From: Amycolatopsis sp. 195334CR
GTDB lineage: Bacteria; Actinomycetota; Actinomycetes; Mycobacteriales; Pseudonocardiaceae
Length of the DNA stretch: 64,000 nt
Reading direction: 5' to 3'
Assembly: GCF_017309385.1 (NCBI RefSeq)
Contig: NZ_JAFJMJ010000001.1
Coordinates: forward strand, 1,736,001 to 1,800,000
Positions 56,524-64,000 of this stretch are shown piece after piece. Made by a program: the position numbers and the translations under genes. The notes under the pieces are model-generated. The model was not told the DNA's origin. It worked only from the letters and a program-made list of their open reading frames with translations, and made no database searches. Each line of letters opens with the position of its first letter. Within the stretch, counting starts at the first letter, position 1.

Positions 56524-56578
56524 CGCGGTGATCGCCGGCTTGTGGCCCTCCCCGGCCGCCGGGCGATCACCGCGTTTT
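56524..56578 (+). terminator. Hairpin 3, rho-independent terminator
   Basis: Perfect 13-bp stem CGCGGTGATCGCC/GGCGATCACCGCG with a 25-base loop containing CCCTCCCC, followed directly by TTTT (56575-56578). The T-run makes it a plausible intrinsic terminator for plus-strand transcripts. The remaining 105 bp to the SARP stop show nothing distinct. Confidence 0.7.
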
Positions 56579-56683
56579 GAACACTACGCGTGAGCGCCGC
56601 CACCCTGCTAAGAGTTCACTAAGTAGATATTTCACCTGTCCGCGAAGATCTTCCGCTCACTGGACTTCGCCGGTGACTTACCG

Positions 56684-59485
56684 CTATTCGTCCAGCGCGG
56701 CGAGTTCCGCACCGAGCTCCACCGGCCACGGCGCGCCCGCCTGCCGGAACCGTTCCTCGGCGAGTTCGAGCTGCTCACGGGCCTGCACCCGGTCGCCACG
56801 GGCCTTCCGCACCCGACCCAGCGCCGCCCGGGAAACGCCCTCCTGCAGAAGGAATCCACGGCTGGTCGTCAGGCCGATCGCCTGCCGCGCATACCGCTCC
56901 GCTTCGCCCAATTCGCCGGTTTCCAGGTACAGCTCCGCCAGGTTGTTCAGCGATACCACAGCGTAACTGTCGTCCCCGAGTTCACGGTCGATCGCGAGCG
57001 AGCCGAGCTGGTGCTCGATCGCCTCGGCGAACCGCCCGGACAGCTTCTCCGCCTCCGCGCAGTTGTTCAGCGCCTGCCCGCGCAACGCCGGATCGCCGGT
57101 CCGCTCGGTCTCGGCGATCGCGTGCCGCAGCCGCTCGATCGCCTCGTCGTACCGGCCGGAACTGCTCAGCGCCGCGCCCACGTGGATGTTCGCCGACACC
57201 AGCAACCGCTTGTCCCCCACCTCGACGGCCAGTTCGAGCGCGCGCTCGGCATCGGCGAGCCCACCGCCGTCGATGCCGAAGGTGAGCGCGATGGCGCACC
57301 GCGAGATGAGCATCCAGCAGTGCGCGAGCGGGTTCCCGGACGCCTTCGCCGCGGCCAGGCCCAGCTCGACCAACCCGGTCCACTCGTCCCGCAGCGGCCG
57401 CACCACGCGATAGGTGTGCACCACGCGCGCGAGCTGCCAGGCGTCCTCGAACCGCCCGGCGCGGTAGGCGGCCTCGCAGGTTTCGAGCAGGTTCGGCCAC
57501 TCCAGCGCGAACCAGTCCAGCGCGTCGTCGAAGTCGGCGAAGCCGGGCAATTCCGACTCCGGCACCGCGGCGGAGAAGTCGAGCGAGTCGACGATGCGCA
57601 GCAGCCGCCGCCGCGCCCGGTCGCCCGCCGCCTGGTAGTACCGCACCGACCGCCGCAGCACGGCTTCGCGTTCGGTGGCGGCCAGTTCCGTCTCGGCCAG
57701 CCCGCGCAGGTACAGCCGGATCAGGTCGTGCGGCGCGAACACGTCCCGGCCGACCTCGGTGAGCAGGTGGTACGCCGCGAGCGTGCGCAACAACCGCCGC
57801 GCCTCGGCGACACCGGTACCCCCGAGCGCGGCGGCCAGGTGCGGCCCGATCGACGGCCCGGTGAACGCGCCGAGCAACCGGAACAACGCGCCGACCGGCT
57901 CGGGCAGCCCCCGGTGCGACACGTCCAGCGCGGCCCGCACGCTGGTCTCCGCCACGTCCACCCCGGCCACGTCCAACGCGGTCAGCCGGGTCCGCTCGTC
58001 GGCCAGCTCCGCGACCAGGTCGTCGACGGTCCACTGTGGACTCACCGCCAGCCGGGCGCCGGCGATGCGCAGCGCCAGCGGCAGGTACGCGCACAGTTCG
58101 GCCAGCTTGCCGTAGTCACCGGGCCCGGCCAGTTCCTCGATCAACCGCACCGCGTCGGCAGGCGGCATCGTCTCCAGCGCCCGGAGGCGCGCCGCACTGG
58201 ACACCACCAGCCCGTCCAACCGCGCGCGGCTGGTCACCACGGCCACCGACCCCGGCGCCGGCGGCAGCAGCGGGCGGACCTGCTCGGCCGAACGCGCGTC
58301 GTCGAGCACGACCAGCACGTTCGCATCGGCCAGCAGTGAGCGGTACAGCGCGATGCGCTCGTGTGGTTTCTCCGGGAGTTCGGCGGGCCGGACGCCGAGG
58401 CCGAGCAGGAACTGGGTGACCACCTCACCGGGCGCGAGCGGCGGGTGCTCGGGGTCGAACCCGCGCAGCGTCGCGAACAGCACGCCGTCGGGGAAGTCGC
58501 CCGCGGTGCGGTGCGCCCACGAGATCGCCAGCGCGCTCTTGCCGACGCCGGGCGCGCCGGTGACCACGCCGACCACGCTCGCCCCGTGCCGCGCGTGCTC
58601 GACCAGACCGTCCAACCAGGTCAGCTCGTCCGCGCGCCCGGCGAACCGCGGCACCGCGGGCGGCAGCTGCGCCGGGCTCACCCGGACCAGCCGGGGCGGC
58701 GGTCCCTTGGGCACCGACGGGTCGGCCAGGTCGTCACGCAGGATGCGGTCGTGCAGTTCGCGCAGCTCGCCGCCGGGGTCGATGCCGAGCGTGCCGACCA
58801 CGTGCCGGGCCGCGCGGCGGTACACCGCGAGCGCGTCGGCCCGGCGGCCGGCGTGGTAGAGCGCGCGCATCAGCTGGCCGATCGTGCGTTCCGCCAACGG
58901 GTTCTCGCGGACCATCGTGGTCAGCTCGGAGATCAACTCGGCGTGCCGCCCGAGTTCGAGGTCGGCGTCCACCCGGGCGCCGTGCACGGCGAGGCGCAGG
59001 TCCTCCAGTTCGGGCGCGTGCACCGAATCCGGGACGCCGGAGAGCACCGGGCCCTTCCAGAGCGCGAGCGCCTCGGCGAGCACGGTGGCGCGGCGCTCGG
59101 CGCCGGCCGCGCTGGCGTACTCGAGCAGCGCCCGCGCGCGGTGCACGTCGATCTGCGACGGGTCGACGGTCAGCTGGTAGCCGGGCGGGCTGGTGTGGAT
59201 CTGCGCGCCGTCGCCGCCGTCGCCCTGGATGGACCGCAGCACGCGGCGGAGGTGGGACACGTTGCCGTGGACTATGGTCCGCGCGGTGGCCGGTGGATCG
59301 TGGCCCCACAACGCGTCGATGATGTCGTCCAGTGGAACGACCTTGTTGGCGTGCAAGGCGAGCAGCGCCAGCAGGCCGCGCACGCCGGGCCCGCCGACCG
59401 GTACCGGGCGCGAGCCCGCGAGCAGTTGCACCGGCCCGAGCAGCTGGAACCAGGCTTGCCGGGACGCGAAATCCCCTTCGCTCAC
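56684..59485 (-). CDS. AfsR/SARP-family transcriptional regulator (second copy)
   Basis: 933 residues from GTG 59485 (GGGGAGG five bases upstream; longer readings lack a site). wHTH about 12-108 (FQLLGPVQLLAGSRPVPVGG), BTAD to about 270, NB-ARC with P-loop VTGAPGVGKSALAISWAH and Walker B VLVVLDDARSAEQVRPLL, then TPR repeats. It has the same architecture as the SARP at 8.2-11 kb but is clearly diverged, so these are old paralogs rather than a recent copy. No biosynthetic gene set is adjacent. It is divergent from the toxin-antitoxin pair with 127 bp between. Confidence 0.9.
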   Translation of the reverse strand: MSEGDFASRQAWFQLLGPVQLLAGSRPVPVGGPGVRGLLALLALHANKVVPLDDIIDALWGHDPPATARTIVHGNVSHLRRVLRSIQGDGGDGAQIHTSPPGYQLTVDPSQIDVHRARALLEYASAAGAERRATVLAEALALWKGPVLSGVPDSVHAPELEDLRLAVHGARVDADLELGRHAELISELTTMVRENPLAERTIGQLMRALYHAGRRADALAVYRRAARHVVGTLGIDPGGELRELHDRILRDDLADPSVPKGPPPRLVRVSPAQLPPAVPRFAGRADELTWLDGLVEHARHGASVVGVVTGAPGVGKSALAISWAHRTAGDFPDGVLFATLRGFDPEHPPLAPGEVVTQFLLGLGVRPAELPEKPHERIALYRSLLADANVLVVLDDARSAEQVRPLLPPAPGSVAVVTSRARLDGLVVSSAARLRALETMPPADAVRLIEELAGPGDYGKLAELCAYLPLALRIAGARLAVSPQWTVDDLVAELADERTRLTALDVAGVDVAETSVRAALDVSHRGLPEPVGALFRLLGAFTGPSIGPHLAAALGGTGVAEARRLLRTLAAYHLLTEVGRDVFAPHDLIRLYLRGLAETELAATEREAVLRRSVRYYQAAGDRARRRLLRIVDSLDFSAAVPESELPGFADFDDALDWFALEWPNLLETCEAAYRAGRFEDAWQLARVVHTYRVVRPLRDEWTGLVELGLAAAKASGNPLAHCWMLISRCAIALTFGIDGGGLADAERALELAVEVGDKRLLVSANIHVGAALSSSGRYDEAIERLRHAIAETERTGDPALRGQALNNCAEAEKLSGRFAEAIEHQLGSLAIDRELGDDSYAVVSLNNLAELYLETGELGEAERYARQAIGLTTSRGFLLQEGVSRAALGRVRKARGDRVQAREQLELAEERFRQAGAPWPVELGAELAALDE

Positions 59486-59576
59486 TACGCCTCCCCTGCG
59501 TCGTGGACGAGCAGGGGAAGACGTTACTCGCAAACCGGGCGAGAAGCGGCGTGTCACCGATCGCCGGTAAACCACC

Positions 59577-59605
59577 TTGGCGTGTCCGTACACCTGCCGT
59601 ACAGT
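59577..59605 (+). promoter_or_regulatory. Promoter/operator of the DUF1778-GNAT module
   Basis: TTGGCG (59577-59582), 17 bp, TACAGT (59600-59605), with the ATG 7 bp later, so the mRNA is probably leaderless. Two direct copies of CCGTACA start at 59586 and 59597, exactly 11 bp apart, overlapping the -10: one helical turn, as expected for paired ribbon-helix-helix dimers. Confidence 0.65.
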
Positions 59606-59612
59606 TGTCAGC

Positions 59613-59882
59613 ATGAGCACGAAGAACGATCGCGTGGAGCTGCGCATGAGCAGCGCCGACCGGCAACTGCTGGAAAGCGCCGCCGAGCACGTTCACGAGA
59701 CGTTGTCGGACTTCACCCGCAGTGCCGCGGTGCAACGCGCGCAGAAGGTGCTGGCCCGCACCGCCATCACCCTGATGCCCGAGGACCAGTTCGACGATTT
59801 GCTGCAGTCACTGGACGCTCCCGATCCCGCACCGAAGCTCGCCGAGGTGGCTGCCCGCCCGAGGCGGTTCGAACGCAAGTGA
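59613..59882 (+). CDS. DUF1778 antitoxin (ribbon-helix-helix, TacA-like)
   Basis: 89 residues from ATG 59613. The N-terminal RHH strand and helices are KNDRVELRMSSADRQLLESA and VHETLSDFTRSAAVQRAQ, characteristic of DUF1778. The C-terminal part after LMPEDQFDDLLQSLDAP is the toxin-wrapping segment, ending in a basic RPRRFERK. It binds its own promoter and neutralises the acetyltransferase toxin encoded next (GTGA overlap). Confidence 0.92.
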   Translation: MSTKNDRVELRMSSADRQLLESAAEHVHETLSDFTRSAAVQRAQKVLARTAITLMPEDQFDDLLQSLDAPDPAPKLAEVAARPRRFERK

Positions 59883-60382
59883 TCTACCAGTCCCAGTTCC
59901 TGGCCGAGCACCACGATTCCGGCGAGTTCGACTGCAAGGTCACCGACCTCAACCGGTGGTTGGCGAACGAAGCCTGGCGCGCTCAGCGCGCGGACACCGC
60001 GCGGACCAACGTGTGGACCGAACCCGAGAGCGACAAGATCCGGGCGTACTACTCGATCACGCCCACGATGGTCGCCCGTGCCGACCTCAGTGGCGGACAA
60101 GCTTCCGGCTACACCTCGGCCATCCCCGGTTACCTACTGGCCAAGCTGGCGCTGGACCAAACCCTGCACGGCCAGGGACTGGGCGGAGAACTCCTCTTCG
60201 ATGCGATCAGTCGCATCATCGGTGCTTCGGAAGCCTATGGCGGCCGCCTGATCGTCGTCGACGCCATCGACGACAACGCCGCGGCCTTCTACTCCCGGTT
60301 CGGCTTCGTACCGGTCAAGCAGACCGAGGACCGGCTGGTGATGAAGATCAGCTCCGCCCGCGCCGCGCTCAAGGCCCTCTGA
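59879..60382 (+). CDS. GNAT-family toxin (TacT-like)
   Basis: 167 residues from GTG 59879. The GNAT core: DLNRWLANEAWRAQRADTAR, AYYSITPTMVARADLSG, the acetyl-CoA loop QTLHGQGLGGELLFDAISRI, and AFYSRFGFVPVKQTEDRLVM with the catalytic Tyr. TacT/AtaT toxins acetylate the amino group of charged tRNA and stop translation. Direct coupling to a DUF1778 antitoxin gives a complete type II pair. Confidence 0.92.
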   Translation: MIYQSQFLAEHHDSGEFDCKVTDLNRWLANEAWRAQRADTARTNVWTEPESDKIRAYYSITPTMVARADLSGGQASGYTSAIPGYLLAKLALDQTLHGQGLGGELLFDAISRIIGASEAYGGRLIVVDAIDDNAAAFYSRFGFVPVKQTEDRLVMKISSARAALKAL

Positions 60383-60397
60383 CACAACCCCGGACAC

Positions 60398-60446
60398 AAC
60401 ACCGCCCTGCACCATCAGTCCCGATCTGATGGTGCAGGGCGGTGTT
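60398..60446. terminator. Terminator between the toxin gene and ectD
   Basis: Perfect 21-bp stem (left arm begins AACACCGCCCTGCACCATCA) with the 7-base loop TCCCGAT. It lies 15 bp after the toxin stop and downstream of convergent ectD (138 bp), and can end both. Confidence 0.9.
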
Positions 60447-60583
60447 GCCGACTGCCACGGCCGGCGAGCGGACGGTCTCACCCCGAGCAAGGAGTAACCG
60501 TCGCGTCACAACAACCGTGACGGAGACAACGTAACAGGCCACGAAGGGTTAGCGAAGAGCTACCCCTCGCGGCCTGATAACGA

Positions 60584-61489
60584 TTATCGCCGGACCGGGG
60601 TGAAGTCGCGGCCGGCGATGAACTCCGGCCTCGCCTTCTCCGCAGCGAACGGCTCCACCACCGCGTTGTCCACGCTGTTGAACACCAGGAAGATGTTCGA
60701 GCGCGGGTACGGGGTGATGTTGTTCCCGGAGCCGTGCATGATGTTCGAGTCGAACCACAGCGCCGAGCCCGCGGCACCGGTGAACTGCTCGATGCCGTGC
60801 TCGGCGGCGAGCTTCGCGATCTCGTCCTCGTGGGGCACCCCCACCTTCTGCTCCTTGAGCGAGGACTTGTAGTTGTCCTCCGGGGTCCGCCCGGCGCACT
60901 GCACGAACGTGCGCTGGGAACCCGGCATCACCATCAACCCGCCGTTGAACGGGTAGTTGTCGGTGAGCGCGATGGAGCAGCTGACCGCCCTCGGCACCGG
61001 CATGCCGTCCTCGGCGTGCCAGGTCTCGAAGTCGGAGTGCCAGTAGAAGCCGTTGCCGCGGAACCCGGGCATGTAGTTGACCCGGCTCTGATGGACGTAC
61101 ACGTCGGACCCGAGGATCTGCCGCGCCCGGTCGAGCACTCGCGGATCCCGGACCAGCTCGTTGATCAGGTCGCTGATCTTGTGCACTTCGAAGATCGAGC
61201 GGACCTCACCACTGGCTTTCTCGGTGATCACCCTCTCGTCCGCCTTCAGCTCTTCGTCACCGGAGAGCCGGACGAGTTCCTGCCAGTAGGCCTGCACCTC
61301 GGCCGGGGAGAGCAGGCCCTCCACCTCCGAGTACCCCTTGGCGTCGTGCGAAGCCAAGGTCGCCGCGTCGATCGGACCGTCCGCCTCGGTGCCCCACACC
61401 GTGGGGTCCAGGCGGTCGATCGCCCCGGCCTCCCCCGCCGGGAGTCGGGTCGGGTAGGCGTCCCCGATCCGGGTGTCCATCAGAGTCAA
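60584..61489 (-). CDS. ectD: Ectoine 5-hydroxylase EctD
   Basis: 301 residues from TTG 61489, chosen because AGGAGG lies eight bases upstream; ATG 61480 would leave it 17 away. Non-haem iron, 2-oxoglutarate-dependent: the HxD motif in FYWHSDFETWHAEDGMP and the distal His in NIMHGSGNNITPYPR, with the signature SRVNYMPGFRGNGFYWHSD covering the substrate site. It converts ectoine to 5-hydroxyectoine, a stronger protectant against heat and drying. It is the last gene of the operon, 32 bp after ectC. Confidence 0.97.
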   Translation of the reverse strand: MTLMDTRIGDAYPTRLPAGEAGAIDRLDPTVWGTEADGPIDAATLASHDAKGYSEVEGLLSPAEVQAYWQELVRLSGDEELKADERVITEKASGEVRSIFEVHKISDLINELVRDPRVLDRARQILGSDVYVHQSRVNYMPGFRGNGFYWHSDFETWHAEDGMPVPRAVSCSIALTDNYPFNGGLMVMPGSQRTFVQCAGRTPEDNYKSSLKEQKVGVPHEDEIAKLAAEHGIEQFTGAAGSALWFDSNIMHGSGNNITPYPRSNIFLVFNSVDNAVVEPFAAEKARPEFIAGRDFTPVRR

Positions 61490-61521
61490 ACTGCTCGCCT
61501 CCTCGTGCTTCGCTCTTTCCG

Positions 61522-61914
61522 TCAGGACTCTTCGGTCACCAGCGGGTACACGCCGTTCTCGTCGTGCACCTCGCGACCGGTGACCGGCGGGTTGAAGACG
61601 CAGACCGTCTTCATGTCGGTCTTGGGCAGCACCTGGTGCTTGTCGTGGTCGTTGAGCAGGTACAGCGAACCGGGCTTGAGCTGGTGGCGTTCGCCGGTCG
61701 CCTTGTTGACCAGCTCGCCCTCGCCCTCGTAGACAAAAACGGCCTCGATGTGGTTGGCGTACCAGAAGTCGTTGACCGTGCCCGCGTAGAGCGTGGTCTC
61801 GTGCACCGAGAAGCCGACCTTCTCCTTCGCCAGGATGATGCGCTTGCTGCGCCAGTTCGGCGTCTTGATGTCGGCGTCGGTGTCGGTGATCTCGTCGAGG
61901 GTGCGGACGATCAA
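61522..61914 (-). CDS. ectC: Ectoine synthase EctC
   Basis: 130 residues from ATG 61914, standard length. Small cupin: [20 protein letters not shown] at the start, [18 protein letters not shown] and [18 protein letters not shown] for the metal and substrate, and [20 protein letters not shown] at the end. It cyclises N-gamma-acetyl-diaminobutyrate to ectoine. It follows ectB by 20 bp. Confidence 0.98.
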   Translation of the reverse strand: MIVRTLDEITDTDADIKTPNWRSKRIILAKEKVGFSVHETTLYAGTVNDFWYANHIEAVFVYEGEGELVNKATGERHQLKPGSLYLLNDHDKHQVLPKTDMKTVCVFNPPVTGREVHDENGVYPLVTEES

Positions 61915-61934
61915 AGTCGTGTCTCCTTAGCTTC

Positions 61935-63194
61935 CTACTTGGTCAGCACGGCGCGAACGGACTCGCCGATGATCTCCAGGCCCTGGTCCAGCTCGGCGTC
62001 GTTGATGGTCAGCGCGGGCAGCAGCTTCATCACCTCGCCGTCCGGGCCGGAGGTCTCCATCAGCAGACCACGGTCGAAGGCCTCCCCGCACACCGAACCG
62101 GCCAGCTCGCCGCTGGCGAACTCGATGCCGCGGGCCAGGCCGCGGCCCTTCGCGACCAGCCCGGCCTCGGGGTACGCCTGCACGATCTCCTCGAAGACCG
62201 AGGCGATGCGCTCGCCCTTGGCGCGGGTGGACTGCTCGAGCTTGTCGTCGCTCCAGTACACGCGCAGCGCCTCGGCGGCGGTGACGAACGCCGGGTTGAT
62301 GCCGCGGAAGGTGCCGTTGTGCTCACCCGGCTCCCACACGTCCAGCTCCGGCTTGATCAGCGTCAGCGCCAGCGGCAGGCCGTAGCCGCCGATCGACTTC
62401 GACAGGCAGACGATGTCCGGCTTGATGCCGGCGTCCTCGAAGCTGAAGAAGGGGCCGGTGCGGCCGCAGCCCATCTGCACGTCGTCGAGGATGAGCAGGA
62501 TGTTGTGCCGCTGGCACAGGTCGGACAGGCCCTTGAGCCACTCCAGCCGGGCCGCGTTGATGCCGCCCTCGCCCTGCAGCGCCTCGACGATCACCGCGGC
62601 GGGTTCGTTCAGCCCGCTGCCGGAGTCCTCGAGCAGCCGCTCGAAGTACAGGAAGTCGGGGTAGGCGCCGTCGAAGTACTTGTCGTACGGCATCGGGGTG
62701 GCGTGCACCAGCGGCACACCGGCGCCCCCGCGCTTCATCGAGTTGCCGGTGACCGACAGCGCGCCCAGCGTCATGCCGTGGAAGGCGTTGGTGAAGTTGA
62801 TGACCGACTCCTTGCCGGTCACCTTGCGGGCCAGCTTGAGCGCGGCTTCGACGGCGTTCGCGCCACCGGGACCGGGGAAGACCACCTTGTAGTCCAGCTC
62901 GCGCGGACCGAGGATCTTCTCCTGCAGCGTCTCCAGGAAGTCGCGCTTGGCCACGGTGAACATGTCCAGCGCGTGGGTCACGCCGTCGCGCGCGATGTAG
63001 TCGATCAGCGCCTGCTTGAGCGCCGGGTTGTTGTGGCCGTAGTTCAGCGCGCCCGCGCCGGCGAAGAAGTCGAGGTAGCCCTTGCCGGTCTCGTCGTAGA
63101 GCATGCTGCCCTGCGCCCGGTCGAAGACCACCGGCCAGCCGCGGCTGTAACTGCGGACCTCGGATTCGAGTTTCGAAAAGATTTCCATGTTCAT
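61935..63194 (-). CDS. ectB: Diaminobutyrate-2-oxoglutarate aminotransferase EctB
   Basis: 419 residues from ATG 63194 ([23 protein letters not shown] 63188 also fits). Class III aminotransferase: [40 protein letters not shown], and the PLP lysine in [20 protein letters not shown]. It transfers an amino group to aspartate semialdehyde giving diaminobutyrate. It is second in the operon, 48 bp after ectA. Confidence 0.98.
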   Translation of the reverse strand: MNMEIFSKLESEVRSYSRGWPVVFDRAQGSMLYDETGKGYLDFFAGAGALNYGHNNPALKQALIDYIARDGVTHALDMFTVAKRDFLETLQEKILGPRELDYKVVFPGPGGANAVEAALKLARKVTGKESVINFTNAFHGMTLGALSVTGNSMKRGGAGVPLVHATPMPYDKYFDGAYPDFLYFERLLEDSGSGLNEPAAVIVEALQGEGGINAARLEWLKGLSDLCQRHNILLILDDVQMGCGRTGPFFSFEDAGIKPDIVCLSKSIGGYGLPLALTLIKPELDVWEPGEHNGTFRGINPAFVTAAEALRVYWSDDKLEQSTRAKGERIASVFEEIVQAYPEAGLVAKGRGLARGIEFASGELAGSVCGEAFDRGLLMETSGPDGEVMKLLPALTINDAELDQGLEIIGESVRAVLTK

Positions 63195-63242
63195 CGCCAG
63201 TTCCGTCCGTCCCTGTGGAGTTGCCCCGTGGTTATGTGCGAA

Positions 63243-63743
63243 TTACCTGCGCGCCAACGGCCCGATTCGATAAAGGTGCTCGGGTTCGTGCGCGCCGTCG
63301 TCATCCGGGAAATCGGCGGAACCGAAGAGTTCAGCGCTTTCCAGATCGGCTTCCCAGCGCTTCGCGAAGGACTCGAAGAGCTTGATGGAAGCCTGGTTGT
63401 CCGGGGTGATGGTGGTCTCGAGGTAGCGAACGCCCTGGCCGACCAACCGGTCGAACAGGGCGTCGAGCAACGCTCCGGCCAGCCCTTTTCCGCGTTGGGA
63501 CGCGTCGACGGCGACCTGCCAGACCAGTGCCGCCTCGGGTTCGGACGGCTTGCGGTAGCCGATCACGAAGCCCACCGCCGCGCCGTCGGAACGCGCGACC
63601 ACCGAGGTGTCGGCGAAATCGCGGCACCACAGCAGATAGGCGTAGGCCGAGTTCAGATCGAGCTTCTGGGAATCGCGCGCGATTCGCCAGAGCGCGGCAC
63701 CATCTGCCTTGGTCGGGGATTCGATCAAGTGCTTTCCGGACAT
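63243..63743 (-). CDS. ectA: Diaminobutyrate acetyltransferase EctA
   Basis: 166 residues from ATG 63743. GNAT fold: LNSAYAYLLWCRDFADTSVV, acetyl-CoA loop DASQRGKGLAGALLDALFDR, YLETTITPDNQASIKLFESF, and the EctA-specific EPEHLYRIGPLARR ending. It N-acetylates diaminobutyrate at the gamma position. It is the first gene of ectABCD; the promoter should lie in the following 250 bp. No ectR or ask gene is seen. Confidence 0.97.
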   Translation of the reverse strand: MSGKHLIESPTKADGAALWRIARDSQKLDLNSAYAYLLWCRDFADTSVVARSDGAAVGFVIGYRKPSEPEAALVWQVAVDASQRGKGLAGALLDALFDRLVGQGVRYLETTITPDNQASIKLFESFAKRWEADLESAELFGSADFPDDDGAHEPEHLYRIGPLARR

Positions 63744-64000
63744 GTCAAACGAACTTAACAGAATCGCAAAGGGGGCTCAGCCCGAACGAACTAGTGCAGG
63801 TGCCCTACCAGGGCAGACACAGAAAACCCTGTGAGTATGGCAACAGTAACGTAGGATCGGCCGATTCCGTCGCCTATAATGCCGCAGCCAATCGATACCG
63901 CTTCGTGACGAAGCGGTCTCACTTCGGACACGGTAGTGGTCACGCTCACCAGATGCATCCCAAAGTGCACGTTTGGCCTAAGCATACGTTGGGTACTCCG
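63744..64000. other. Regulatory region upstream of ectA
   Basis: About 257 bp at roughly 52-55% GC, much lower than the coding sequence. Features: TATAAT at 63874-63879 on the plus strand, a perfect hairpin CCGCTTCG-TGA-CGAAGCGG at 63898-63916, and scattered A/T runs. No convincing gene is present. It probably holds the osmotically controlled ectA promoter and perhaps that of a gene beyond the window. Confidence 0.55.

Noticed and set aside
63791..63985. 64-residue minus-strand frame upstream of ectA
   Set aside because: No ribosome site or known motif; the region looks regulatory.

Overview
High-GC actinobacterial chromosome, most likely Pseudonocardiaceae (Amycolatopsis-like). The signs are about 70% GC with G/C-ending codons, many GTG starts, 4-bp ATGA/GTGA gene overlaps, AfsR-type SARP regulators, an F420-type (Ddn-like) reductase, ESX-linked genes, HrcA/CIRCE control of groEL, a DasR-like GlcNAc system and a full ectABCD operon. 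No rRNA, tRNA, CRISPR array, insertion sequence or prophage was seen.

Layout. 1-8 kb: a conservon-type sensor kinase running off the left edge, a divergent solute-binding lipoprotein, TetR, an XPB-type helicase, a DUF72 protein, an IclR remnant and a zinc-type dehydrogenase. 8-13 kb: a large SARP/AfsR regulator sharing its start point with menC, then a secreted cyclohexadienyl dehydratase-like protein and a PspC protein. 13-25.5 kb: a housekeeping block that matches the M. tuberculosis order groEL2 / moeA / psd / pssA / CDC48-type ATPase / LytR_C / DUF3263 / def. Here a Ser/Thr kinase, a cold-shock protein and two AIM24 proteins sit between groEL and moeA. groEL is preceded by two CIRCE operators. 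25.5-28.3 kb: a secreted GH15 glucoamylase and a shortened LysE exporter.

28.3-37.4 kb: a thiamine island. TPP riboswitch-thiC-thiD, a second thiD coupled to a voltage-gated cation channel, then a second TPP riboswitch in front of thiO-thiS-thiG, with thiE divergent. Two MarR genes are interleaved, one facing a leaderless Ddn-like reductase. 38.1-42.4 kb: an unusual low-GC-flanked cassette of two converging, overlapping arms. One arm has a CMP-kinase-like and a HIT protein. The other has a second HIT protein, a ThiL-like kinase, a 2-TM protein with a GAF-like region and a methyltransferase. This is the best candidate here for an undescribed system.

42.7-50 kb: a Pro/Ala-rich membrane protein, a threonine dehydratase-like enzyme, an MFS exporter and a DasR-like GntR regulator facing an amino-sugar SIS protein and a GlcNAc-kinase-type gene, with a dre-like operator between them. 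50-56 kb: an SGNH hydrolase, then PE-like, PPE-like and EspG genes, an OmpA/ArfA-like and an ArfB-like gene, and a coupled pair (DUF6932-like plus an unknown protein). 56-60.5 kb: palindromes, a 7-bp tandem repeat, stacked hairpins, a second SARP/AfsR regulator and a leaderless DUF1778-GNAT toxin-antitoxin pair. 60.6-63.7 kb: ectA-ectB-ectC-ectD on the minus strand, for ectoine and 5-hydroxyectoine.

Themes: paired operons sense and make cofactors (thiamine under riboswitches), stress functions (groEL, ectoine) and amino-sugar use. Several convergent ends are closed by strong hairpins, some sharing a C-rich loop.
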